Shown piece after piece: positions 17,462-24,487 of a stretch of DNA of 64,000 nucleotides (position 1 is its first letter; each line of letters starts with the position of its first letter). Both the position numbers and the translations under genes were made by a program. The notes beneath the pieces were generated by a model. That model saw only the letters and a list, made by a program, of their open reading frames with translations, was not told the DNA's origin and searched no databases. Origin of the DNA: Selenomonas dianae (GTDB lineage Bacteria > Bacillota > Negativicutes > Selenomonadales > Selenomonadaceae); assembly GCF_030644225.1 (NCBI RefSeq), contig NZ_CP128650.1, positions 1-64,000 on the forward strand, given 5' to 3'.

Positions 17462-17700
17462 TTCCATTCGTGCCCATACGAATCCGGGCAAATGAACGAA
17501 ACCCCATCCATCTATTTGATAACATAATTGATTCCGTTGGTAAATGGGATAAAGGTAGGGGAAGATAAGGGACAGAATTGGGCTATCTCCAATCGCATGA
17601 GAGCAGTATGAAACAGCATCGTTGATTTCATCCGAAGGAAATTGGCTCTGCGCTTGTTTTACGGGGTGTTCCGCATTTCTTAGAGATTCCGGAAAACGAA
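17462..17700 (-). pseudogene. Gene fragment cut by the foldback repeat
   Basis: A minus-strand frame reads through here (for example SDEINDAVSYCSHAIGDSPI, then IDGWGFVHLPGFVWARME) and stops only because it runs into the repeat at 17457. The segment is visibly lower in GC than its neighbours, and no convincing start exists because the N-terminal side runs into a terminator hairpin. I read it as the remnant of a gene of unknown function, possibly acquired by transfer. It could also be chance coding in non-coding DNA. Confidence 0.3.
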
Positions 17701-17740
17701 TAGGACTGTAGCACTTGTTGCGGCATACAGTCCTATTTTT
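17701..17740. terminator. Bidirectional-looking terminator
   Basis: Perfect 10-bp stem TAGGACTGTA / TACAGTCCTA with a 15-base loop and a T run on the plus side; a T-rich stretch also follows on the minus strand. It probably ends the WG-repeat gene transcript. Confidence 0.7.
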
Positions 17741-17798
17741 ACGCATTCGTTGTTCTTTAGAAAATATGATTTTTCCCAAGGGGTGCAGCGGCTGTCCG

Positions 17799-19322
17799 TT
17801 ACAGGTGATCCGTCGTGTACGAATGCGTGAGCACCTCGTCGTATGCAGGGGCGATGACGACCGTGCCCGTGCGGTCGATAAAGCCCCATGCGAGGTCGAT
17901 CTTCACAGGCGCATATCCCTCGTTGAACATGCCGATCTCTGTAATCATGCTTGGGATGAGGAAGGGGACGTGTCCGGTCTTGTCGATGAAGAAGGATCTT
18001 GTGCCCTGCCGCACGGCGGCAAATTCGTCGGTGAAGTCGTGTACCTCGTCGTATTTCGGCTCGATCACGATTTTGCCGTCGCGCCCGACAAAGCCCCATT
18101 TGTCGCCGTCCTGCACCGCCGCGAGGCCGTCATGGAAGAAGTGGATCGCCTTGTACTTCGGCTCGATCACGTACGCGCCCTTGCGATCGACGATGCCCCA
18201 TTTGCTCTTGACGCGCACGAGTGCCATGCCGTTGTAAAAGGGAGAGTTGTAGTCGTTCTTCGTCGAGATGATCTCCGCGCCGGTCTTGTCGATGTAGCCG
18301 CGCTTGACCTTCTCGCCGATGAGGTCGGTGCCGACCCCGAACGTCGGTACTCCCGTGGCAAAGGAGACGGCACTGGTGAGGAAGCCGCCGAGCAGTCCGA
18401 CCTTGACCTCGCGGCGCACCTCGGCGAGCCCGTTCTCGAACGGCATCACGTCGCTGTAGCGTGTCCGGATGACCTTCGCACCCGTCTTGTCGATGAATGC
18501 GCGGTACTTCTTTTCCTTTATCATCGCAAGCCCGTCTTGGAAGTCCCAGACATCTCCGGGGCTGTACTGCGGCGGGATGACCATTGTGCCGGACGTGTCG
18601 ATAAAGCCGAGTTTTTTCTTGACCTCGACGCGGCAGAGACCCTCTTGAAAACCTCCTGCCCAGTCGTAGGCGGCAGGAATGACCAACGTCCCCGTGGTGT
18701 CGATGAAACCGTATTTCCCGTTCGGTGTTTTGACGGCGGCAAGCCCTTCGGAGAAGGAATACGCCGCATCGTACACATCGTTTGTCAGCAGGCTGCCGTC
18801 CTGCCGATAGAACACGTATTTTTTATCGTCCCGCTGCACACAGGAAATCCCGTCGCTGAACGAACCGACCGCGCGGTACTCGACGGGCAGGATCTGTTTG
18901 CCCGCCGTATTGTACGCGCCGACCTTGTCCTTTGCGTCGCTGACGATGATGATGCCCGCCGACAGCGGCCGGATCGTCTTGTAGATGGGCGGCACGACGA
19001 CCGTGCCGTCGAGGCGCACGACGCCCCATGTCCTGCCCTTACGGACGGCGACCGCGTCCGCCGCGTAGGACGTGATCTCATCGTATTCCGCCGGGATCGT
19101 GAGGCTGCCCGAGGGGGCGACGGCACCCCACTTTTTGTCCACGCGGACGACGGCAACCGGCTTGTCGGTCTGCTGTGCGGCGGGGACGGTCTGTGCCGAT
19201 GCTTCCACGGCGGGCGCACGCTGCATCTGCGCCTCTGCCGCAAATCCTGTGGGCATCGTGCAGAGCACGCCCGTCGTCGCCATCGCGGCGATCATCGCAT
19301 GAAGTTTCTTGTACGTTGTCAT
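17799..19322 (-). CDS. Exported WG-repeat protein
   Basis: A 507-residue secreted protein. The ATG at 19322 follows AAAGGAGATGA. A signal peptide runs to about residue 29 (IAAMATTGVLCTMPTGFAAEA). A short Ala/Gln-rich linker follows, then about twelve WG-type beta repeats, for example KKWGAVAPSGSLTIPAEYDEI, NGKYGFIDTTGTLVIPAAYD and GDKWGFVGRDGKIVIEPKYDEV. Each repeat pairs a WG or YGF core with an IP-x-x-Y-D-x-x turn. WG repeats occur in many bacterial surface and periplasmic proteins, with no single known function; ligand or carbohydrate binding is only a guess. Confidence 0.85.
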   Translation of the reverse strand: MTTYKKLHAMIAAMATTGVLCTMPTGFAAEAQMQRAPAVEASAQTVPAAQQTDKPVAVVRVDKKWGAVAPSGSLTIPAEYDEITSYAADAVAVRKGRTWGVVRLDGTVVVPPIYKTIRPLSAGIIIVSDAKDKVGAYNTAGKQILPVEYRAVGSFSDGISCVQRDDKKYVFYRQDGSLLTNDVYDAAYSFSEGLAAVKTPNGKYGFIDTTGTLVIPAAYDWAGGFQEGLCRVEVKKKLGFIDTSGTMVIPPQYSPGDVWDFQDGLAMIKEKKYRAFIDKTGAKVIRTRYSDVMPFENGLAEVRREVKVGLLGGFLTSAVSFATGVPTFGVGTDLIGEKVKRGYIDKTGAEIISTKNDYNSPFYNGMALVRVKSKWGIVDRKGAYVIEPKYKAIHFFHDGLAAVQDGDKWGFVGRDGKIVIEPKYDEVHDFTDEFAAVRQGTRSFFIDKTGHVPFLIPSMITEIGMFNEGYAPVKIDLAWGFIDRTGTVVIAPAYDEVLTHSYTTDHL

Positions 19323-19436
19323 TTGATCATCTCCTTTGAAAATACATCATTACATATACCAAAAACCTCTTCTTTCCTGCCATTGTGGCAAGTCCTCCAT
19401 CGAGGACAATATGCGATACAGGAAAGGAGAATTTTT

Positions 19437-19613
19437 ATGCGGAACTATCTGCCACGCGTGGACTGGATGGTCGGGACGGGGCTTGTCGTCGTTGCGATCC
19501 TCTCCGTGTTCTACGGGAGCGCGGAGCTCACGAGCAACATCGCCTCGGGTCTGATCGGCTTTCTCGGGCGCACCGTCATGATGCGCGACCCCGCAAAGGA
19601 CGGCGTGCGATGA
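19437..19613 (+). CDS. Small membrane protein, 58 residues
   Basis: A short frame with a well-placed GGAAAGGAGA six bases before its ATG at 19437. It encodes one hydrophobic span (MVGTGLVVVAILSVFYG), an amphipathic segment (SNIASGLIGFLGRTVMM) and a charged tail RDPAKDGVR. No family is recognised. The ribosome site and protein-like composition support a real gene. It is divergent from the WG-repeat gene and ends 76 bp before the isochorismatase-like gene. Confidence 0.6.
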   Translation: MRNYLPRVDWMVGTGLVVVAILSVFYGSAELTSNIASGLIGFLGRTVMMRDPAKDGVR

Positions 19614-19689
19614 GGGCGCATTTTGCGGAGAATTCTGTTATAATAGACATCAGTTACAATCGGATCGGTCAGAGAACAGGAGGATACCA

Positions 19690-20205
19690 ATGAACAAGGT
19701 GATCGTTGTGGTCGATATGCAGAACGATTTCGTGGACGGCGCACTCGGCACACAGGAGGCGCAGGAGATGCTGCCGCGTCTCGTGGAGAAACTCAAAGCA
19801 GCGCAGGCGGTGGGAACGGCATTCGTATTCACCATGGACACCCACGGTGCGGACTACCTGACGACGCAGGAGGGGAAGAAGCTGCCCGTCCCGCACTGCA
19901 TCCGCGGCACGGCGGGCTGGGAGATCGTAGAGGCGTTACAGCCCTTCGTCCGCACGGCGGCGGCCGTCATCGAGAAGCCCACCTTTGGCGCGACCGCCCT
20001 CCCCTCTGCCCTCGCGGACTACGACGAAATCGAGTTCGTCGGGCTCTGCACCGACATCTGCGTCATCTCCAACGCCCTCCTCGCAAAGGCATTCTACCCC
20101 GAAAAGCGCATCTGTGTCGATCCCACCTGTTGCGCGGGCGTCACCCCCGAGAGCCACGCGAACGCCCTCTCTGCGATGCAGATGTGTCAGATCGAGGTGG
20201 GGTGA
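19690..20205 (+). CDS. Cysteine hydrolase, nicotinamidase/isochorismatase family
   Basis: A 171-residue cytosolic enzyme with the family catalytic triad pattern: aspartate in VVVDMQNDFVDGAL (D10), a lysine in VIEKPTFGA, and the nucleophile cysteine in GLCTDICVISNALL. The N-terminal metal-site aspartate and histidine in TMDTHGADY point to a PncA-like nicotinamidase acting in NAD salvage, but several amidohydrolases share this core. The ATG at 19690 follows AGGAGGATACCA. A TATAAT lies at 19639-19644 without an obvious -35. Confidence 0.82.
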   Translation: MNKVIVVVDMQNDFVDGALGTQEAQEMLPRLVEKLKAAQAVGTAFVFTMDTHGADYLTTQEGKKLPVPHCIRGTAGWEIVEALQPFVRTAAAVIEKPTFGATALPSALADYDEIEFVGLCTDICVISNALLAKAFYPEKRICVDPTCCAGVTPESHANALSAMQMCQIEVG

Positions 20206-20216
20206 GTGGAATTTTT

Positions 20217-20246
20217 GAAGCTGTTTTCAAGCAGCTTCTTTTTTAT
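20217..20246 (+). terminator. Intrinsic terminator
   Basis: GAAGCTG / CAGCTTC stem with an eight-base loop and a strong T run directly after the hydrolase gene. Confidence 0.85.
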
Positions 20247-20305
20247 TTCAAAATTTATGTTATAATAGGTTGAAAATTTTGATATACGAAAAGGAGTATT
20301 TCACA

Positions 20306-21238
20306 ATGAACACATGGAACATCCGATGGAAGGATCAGTGGAAAAAGACGATTGCCCTCGGCAGTGCGGCGTTCCTGCTCGGCAGCAGTGCGGCGTACGC
20401 GGCTTCTTCCGTGACGCAGGCGGACGGGCGTGCGAACGTGGCGCGCGTGCAGGACGCGCCGATGCCCCTGCCGCTGACCGAGGAGGAGATCAGCGCACAG
20501 CAGCTCGCCGATGCCGAGTATATGGCGCTCCTCTGGATGCGTACCTCGGCGGAGTACCGTGCGCTCTGCTATCAGGGGTACAATGCGGCGCTCATGGCAA
20601 TTGACCGTGCGCAGGCGAATCCCGCCGCCCGCAGCGGCAAGCCGCTCGCCATCGTCCTGGACTGCGACGAGACCGTTACGGACAACACGCGCGCGATGGC
20701 GGCGAGCGTCGCGGGCGGCAATGGCCGATTTGACGCGCTCTGGTGGCGTGCGACGGTGCACGAGGGACGCTCCGAGGCACTGCCGGGCGCGGCGGAGTTC
20801 CTGCGTGAAGTGGTGCGGCGCGGTGTCGCCATCTTTTACGTCAGCAACCGTTGGAGCGAGGTCAACTACGAGCCGACCATCGAGAACCTCACGGCACTCG
20901 GCTTCCCCTCCGTGGACGCAGAGCACGTCCTCCTCATGGAGGATCGGCAGATGAGCGACAAGCAGCCGCGCTTTGATCGGATCACAGCGGACTACGATGT
21001 CGTCGTCTACATGGGCGACAATGCGGGCGATCTCCCGCTCGGGACAAAGGGGATGAATCTCGCCGCGCGGAATGCCGCCATCGACGCAGCGCGGGAGGAG
21101 TTCGGCACGACCTGCATCGTCTTCCCGAACCCCGCCTACGGTTCGTGGGTCAGTGCGCTCGCGAAGGACTACATGACCATGACCCCCGAAGCACGCGAGG
21201 CGTTCTACGAAAAGATGCTGACGAAGCATTGGAACTGA
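20306..21238 (+). CDS. Secreted class C acid phosphatase / 5'-nucleotidase, lipoprotein e(P4) type
   Basis: A 310-residue HAD-superfamily phosphatase exported by a signal peptide (KKTIALGSAAFLLGSSAAYA). The catalytic motif IVLDCDETVTDNT near residue 118 is the DxDxT nucleophile loop. FYVSNRWSEVN provides the motif II serine/asparagine region, and YMGDNAGDLP the motif IV aspartates. Class C enzymes such as Haemophilus e(P4) dephosphorylate nucleotides, including NMN, at the cell surface so that nucleosides can be taken up. No lipobox cysteine is visible, so it is probably periplasmic. It sits after a nicotinamidase-like gene, which would fit NAD-precursor scavenging. Confidence 0.87.
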   Translation: MNTWNIRWKDQWKKTIALGSAAFLLGSSAAYAASSVTQADGRANVARVQDAPMPLPLTEEEISAQQLADAEYMALLWMRTSAEYRALCYQGYNAALMAIDRAQANPAARSGKPLAIVLDCDETVTDNTRAMAASVAGGNGRFDALWWRATVHEGRSEALPGAAEFLREVVRRGVAIFYVSNRWSEVNYEPTIENLTALGFPSVDAEHVLLMEDRQMSDKQPRFDRITADYDVVVYMGDNAGDLPLGTKGMNLAARNAAIDAAREEFGTTCIVFPNPAYGSWVSALAKDYMTMTPEAREAFYEKMLTKHWN

Positions 21239-21239
21239 G

Positions 21240-21385
21240 AAATCGCTGATCCAACAGATCTCGGATGGGGGCGGATGCTCCGGGCAAGGGGAAACTTGAC
21301 GCATCGCGGGAGTTCTGTGGGGGACTTGTCGATGCGGGCAGGAAAAAATGCGTTCGCATTGCAGCGTTGGATGCATCTCCGTGCC
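21240..21385 (+). repeat. Divergent copy of the foldback repeat
   Basis: Directly after the phosphatase stop, AATCGCTGAT matches the left end of the foldback repeat. The body keeps an alignable core (GACGCAT, GGG, CTGTGG, GGA, TTG, CGA, GCGGGCA, AAAAAATGCG in the same order and spacing). The right end is degraded. I read it as an old copy; similarity is partial and was judged by eye. Confidence 0.5.
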
Positions 21386-21392
21386 TGCCTTG

Positions 21393-21438
21393 AAAAAATC
21401 CCGTCGCGTTCGGTATGCTCCGAATGCGGCGGGTTTTT
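21393..21438. terminator. Convergent terminator
   Basis: An imperfect stem around TCCCGTCGCGTTCGG / CCGAATGCGGCGGG is flanked by an A run on the left and TTTTT on the right. It lies between the convergent phosphatase and MFS genes and can serve both. Confidence 0.7.
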
Positions 21439-21451
21439 GTCATGTATGAAA

Positions 21452-22618
21452 TTATCTCCCCCGCACGGCTTTCAGATAAACGTGGCGGCAGAGGAGGGCG
21501 GCGACGGCGGCAATCGCCGCACCGACGTAGCCGATGTGGGCGAGGTGACCGCTCTCCGCCGTGAGCCCGCCGAGGTAGGTGCCGCTGCCGATGCCGACGT
21601 TGAAGATGCCGGAGTAGATCGCCGTCGCGACGGTTGATGCGTCGCGCGGGGCAGTGGCGAGAACCTCCGCCTGGAACATCGTGTTGTAGAGTGTTGCGAG
21701 CAGTCCGAGCACCATCGTGAGCACGATCATCGTGCCGACGGAGATGGATGCCGCCTGCCAGAGGAAGAGCATGATCGCAACGAGGGTGAGACACCAGCGC
21801 AGCAGGACGAAGCGGTGCTTTCCATACATACCGGAGAAAACAAGGCTTGCGACGATGCCGCTGACCCCGAGCAGCATGAGCGTCACCGTGATCAGACCGG
21901 GCGAGAACGCCGCGACCTTGTGCAGGAACGGCTCGATGTAGCTGTACATCGTGAAGTACCCCGTCGCAAAGAGTGCCGTCATGATGTAAATGCACGCAAG
22001 CGCAGGCTGACGGACGAGCGACGGCAGCTCGCCGATGGTGAACCCCGCTTCCGGCGAGCGTTTCGGCAGGAGAACCGCGAGATAGACGAACGCGATGGCG
22101 GCGACCAGCGCGAGCAGCAGGAACGTCATGCGCCAGCCCGCGGCGAGACCGATCACGCGCCCGAGCGGGAGCCCGACGATCGTTGCGACGGAGCTGCCCG
22201 TCACGATCATGCTGAGTGCCATCGGGCGATGCTCGCGCGTCACGAGGCGCGTCGCAAGAGGTGCGGCAATCGACCAGAAAATCGAGTGTGCGCAGGCGAC
22301 GATGATGCGCGCGCCGAGCAGCATATCATAGCTCGTCGCGAGCCCTGCGACGAGCTGTCCGAGGCCAAAGAGCGCGACCATCAGCAGCAGAAGCCGCTTC
22401 AGCTCCATGCGGCAGGTCAGCAGCATGAGCGGCAGCGAGAGCAGAGCCACCACCCACGCGTAGATCGTAATCATCTGGCCCGTCGCCGCCTCCGTCATGG
22501 AGAACGACTCCGAGATGTCGATGAGCAGCGCGATCGGTATGAATTCGGACGTGTTAAAGATAAATGCCGATATTGTGATGCCGAACAGCATCATATATTG
22601 GCGCGCCGGAATTCTCAC
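21452..22618 (-). CDS. MFS transporter, SotB/DHA1 drug or sugar efflux type
   Basis: A 388-residue protein with about 12 hydrophobic spans. The start is a GTG at 22618 behind AGGGGGCT. The N-terminus FGITISAFIFNTSEFIPIAL with the acidic residue in the first span resembles the SotB/YdhP branch of the DHA1 family. The motif after span 4, ARIIVACAHSIFWSIAAPLA, fits the same group. Such proteins export sugars such as arabinose or IPTG, or drugs; the substrate is not evident here. It is not in an operon with the next gene. Confidence 0.85.
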   Translation of the reverse strand: MRIPARQYMMLFGITISAFIFNTSEFIPIALLIDISESFSMTEAATGQMITIYAWVVALLSLPLMLLTCRMELKRLLLLMVALFGLGQLVAGLATSYDMLLGARIIVACAHSIFWSIAAPLATRLVTREHRPMALSMIVTGSSVATIVGLPLGRVIGLAAGWRMTFLLLALVAAIAFVYLAVLLPKRSPEAGFTIGELPSLVRQPALACIYIMTALFATGYFTMYSYIEPFLHKVAAFSPGLITVTLMLLGVSGIVASLVFSGMYGKHRFVLLRWCLTLVAIMLFLWQAASISVGTMIVLTMVLGLLATLYNTMFQAEVLATAPRDASTVATAIYSGIFNVGIGSGTYLGGLTAESGHLAHIGYVGAAIAAVAALLCRHVYLKAVRGR

Positions 22619-22721
22619 AGCAAAGCCCCCTGTGCAGATACTTTTTCTCCATTATAAAGAAAGAGAAGGGGGGAATGCAAGAGAAAAGTATCGTTGGAAC
22701 ATTCATTTTATGGCGTGCGTG

Positions 22722-23342
22722 TTATGCCGCCTCCTGTTCCTCCATCTCGTCCGGCTCGCTGAGGAACGGCGGCGCGGCATTCATGAGGTTCACAATGCGG
22801 TCGGGGAGCCTGTACTGGATGCCGCCGCCCGTACGTCCGAACCACGGGGCGATCGTTCCCTTCTGCACATTGTCAATCGCACGCTCGACGAGGTAAACGT
22901 GGAAGTCGCCCTCGCGCGTCGTGCTCGGGAGCGCCCGCTGCTCGAACGTCATCCCGTCGGGCGAGACATAGCGTCCGTTGGGGTTGCCGTAGCGCGTCAG
23001 CACATCGCCCGCAGGGAGCGTGACCGTTACAATCACGCCGACCGCGCCGTCGTTGCTCGGGTAGATCGGGCGGCCGTCATCCGCGTAAAACCGCGCCTCA
23101 CCCTTCTTGCCCGGGGTATAGGCGACACCCTGCTCCGCCGCCAGCTCCGCGATGAACGCATCCGTCGGCGGGGCGAAGTTGTAGTACATCTGCCAGTAGC
23201 GCGGCTCGGTCTGTGGCTCCTGCGCCGCAGCGGCGGGCGTGCCAATGGCGAGCGATTCATCTTGTACACTCGGCGTACCGAGCAGGGCACTCAGCGCGAA
23301 GAGTGCGGCGGCAATCAGGCGCATGGGAGAGAGGGTCTGCAT
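22722..23342 (-). CDS. Secreted TNT-domain protein (putative NAD glycohydrolase toxin)
   Basis: A 206-residue exported protein. ATG at 23342 follows AAAGGAG; a signal peptide of about 30 residues (MRLIAAALFALSALLG) precedes a Gln/Pro linker. Residues about 60-190 look like the TNT domain of Mycobacterium tuberculosis CpnT, which hydrolyses NAD: IYPSNDGAVG, then VLTRYGNPNGRYVSPDG, FEQRALP, and APWFGRTGGGIQYRLP with the glutamine after the Gly-rich loop. Here the domain stands alone rather than at the end of a large secreted protein. No immunity gene can be named; the lipoprotein transcribed just upstream (23460-24275) is a candidate only by position. Confidence 0.72.
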   Translation of the reverse strand: MQTLSPMRLIAAALFALSALLGTPSVQDESLAIGTPAAAAQEPQTEPRYWQMYYNFAPPTDAFIAELAAEQGVAYTPGKKGEARFYADDGRPIYPSNDGAVGVIVTVTLPAGDVLTRYGNPNGRYVSPDGMTFEQRALPSTTREGDFHVYLVERAIDNVQKGTIAPWFGRTGGGIQYRLPDRIVNLMNAAPPFLSEPDEMEEQEAA

Positions 23343-23416
23343 GGAAATCGCTCCTTTCATCATATCTGAATTGTTTGATAACACTATCATATAATGAAAT
23401 ACGAAAAAAGGCAACG

Positions 23417-23443
23417 AAAAAAGAGCCGTATATGCGGCTCCTG
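23417..23443 (-). terminator. Terminator after the lipoprotein gene
   Basis: On the minus strand AGGAGCCGCATATACGGCTC forms a hairpin followed by TTTTTT. It lies between the lipoprotein and the TNT gene, so the two probably have separate or partly coupled transcripts. Confidence 0.75.
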
Positions 23444-23459
23444 TCGAATTTGTTCCGTC

Positions 23460-24275
23460 TCAGCGCGAACGCCTTGCCGCCTCCTCCTGCGCACTGCGCA
23501 GACAGCTCTCGAAGTAGCGCGCGAGATTTTGCTCCAACGCAGCGACCTCTGTTTCGTTCAATGAGGAGCCGGGGTTGTCCGCGAGCGTCGCCGCCCAGTC
23601 GTTTTTGCCCTTCAGTGTGAAAAACGCGACCAAGACCGCCCGCGTCCGATCCGTCTCGCCCGGGGGCAGGTAGTAGAACGTGATCTTGCGCCCGTACAGC
23701 GCGGAGAGAACCGTGCCGTCCCCGTTGGGACGGTACAGCGCGTGGAGTGCCTTGCAGACCGCCGCCAGATCCGCGCCCCGTGCGCCGTCCGTGACGAAGA
23801 TAAAGTCCCCCTCGTCAAAGAGCGAGACCTCCCGATCGCGGTGTTTGCGCTTTACCCCCGCATGGATCAGTGCCTCCGCCTCTGCGGTGGTCGCGGCGCG
23901 AAAGCCGTATTCCTCCGCTGTGCGTCCGATTTCTGCGTTCAGATGCGCGGCATAGCCCGTCGCGTACTGAAAGGACGCATTCGTGTCCCGCTCCGCACCG
24001 GGGCGCGGGAGCGTCGGGCGGCGGACGACGGCGTTGCACGCGAAGCTGAACTCATTTGCCGTATCGTGCAGGACATAGATGCGCCGCTCGAACGGCTTTT
24101 CCTTTTCGACCTGCGTTTCCTCCCAAACGAGATGCGGTGCACAGGAGGAAAACTCCTCCTCCACCATCCCGATCACATCGTCCGGCGTATATGGCTCACT
24201 GTTTTCTGTCGCGAGCGTGGATGTGCAGCCCGTGAGGAGGGCGCAGAGGAGGGCGAGGATGCCCCATGGACGCAT
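23460..24275 (-). CDS. Hypothetical lipoprotein, paralogue of the one at 47688-48500
   Basis: A 271-residue predicted lipoprotein with signal and lipobox ILALLCALLTGC at the N-terminus. The mature part matches the 47.7-kb lipoprotein along its length: TENSEPYTPDDV against TENSDPATADEV, EKPFERRIYVLHDTANEF against EKPFPKNVYALYDEGNGI, GRKITFYYLP against GRRVTFYYLP, and a shared end LARYFESCLRSA. No function is recognised. The conserved tyrosine-rich strand ITFYYLPPGE and a helical C-terminus suggest one compact domain facing the periplasm. Confidence 0.8.
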   Translation of the reverse strand: MRPWGILALLCALLTGCTSTLATENSEPYTPDDVIGMVEEEFSSCAPHLVWEETQVEKEKPFERRIYVLHDTANEFSFACNAVVRRPTLPRPGAERDTNASFQYATGYAAHLNAEIGRTAEEYGFRAATTAEAEALIHAGVKRKHRDREVSLFDEGDFIFVTDGARGADLAAVCKALHALYRPNGDGTVLSALYGRKITFYYLPPGETDRTRAVLVAFFTLKGKNDWAATLADNPGSSLNETEVAALEQNLARYFESCLRSAQEEAARRSR

Positions 24276-24305
24276 GGATGAACACCTGCTTTCGCAATTT
24301 CCTTA

Positions 24306-24334
24306 CAAAAAGAGCCGCCCGTTCGGACGGCTCT
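24306..24334 (-). terminator. Terminator after tRNA-Gly
   Basis: On the minus strand GCAGAGCCGTCC-GAAC-GGGCGGCTCT is followed by TTTTT, about 11 bases downstream of the tRNA 3' end. Confidence 0.85.
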
Positions 24335-24344
24335 GCACTTTCTA

Positions 24345-24418
24345 TGGAGCGGGCGATGGGAGTCGAACCCACCTCTAAAGCTTGGGAAGCTTTCATTCTA
24401 CCGATGAACTACGCCCGC
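24345..24418 (-). tRNA. tRNA-Gly (anticodon CCC)
   Basis: A 74-nt cloverleaf including an encoded CCA. The acceptor stem is GCGGGCG/CGCCCGC, the D arm is GTTC..GAAT, and the anticodon stem AAAGC/GCTTT holds the loop TTCCCAA with anticodon CCC. The T arm is GTGGG-TTCGACT-CCCAT with the usual TTCGA. It reads GGG codons. It is a single tRNA gene, upstream of no other RNA gene in the window. Confidence 0.95.
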
Positions 24419-24487
24419 AGATACGCTACTGAGTATAGCGCGAAATGGGGCACGATGTCAAGAACACATCTGCTTTATCATCGAAAG

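Noticed and set aside
17715-19613. Very long plus-strand frame opposite the WG-repeat gene
   Set aside because: The repeated codons of the WG protein keep the opposite strand open. Only its last 58 codons, which have their own start and ribosome site, are called as a small gene.
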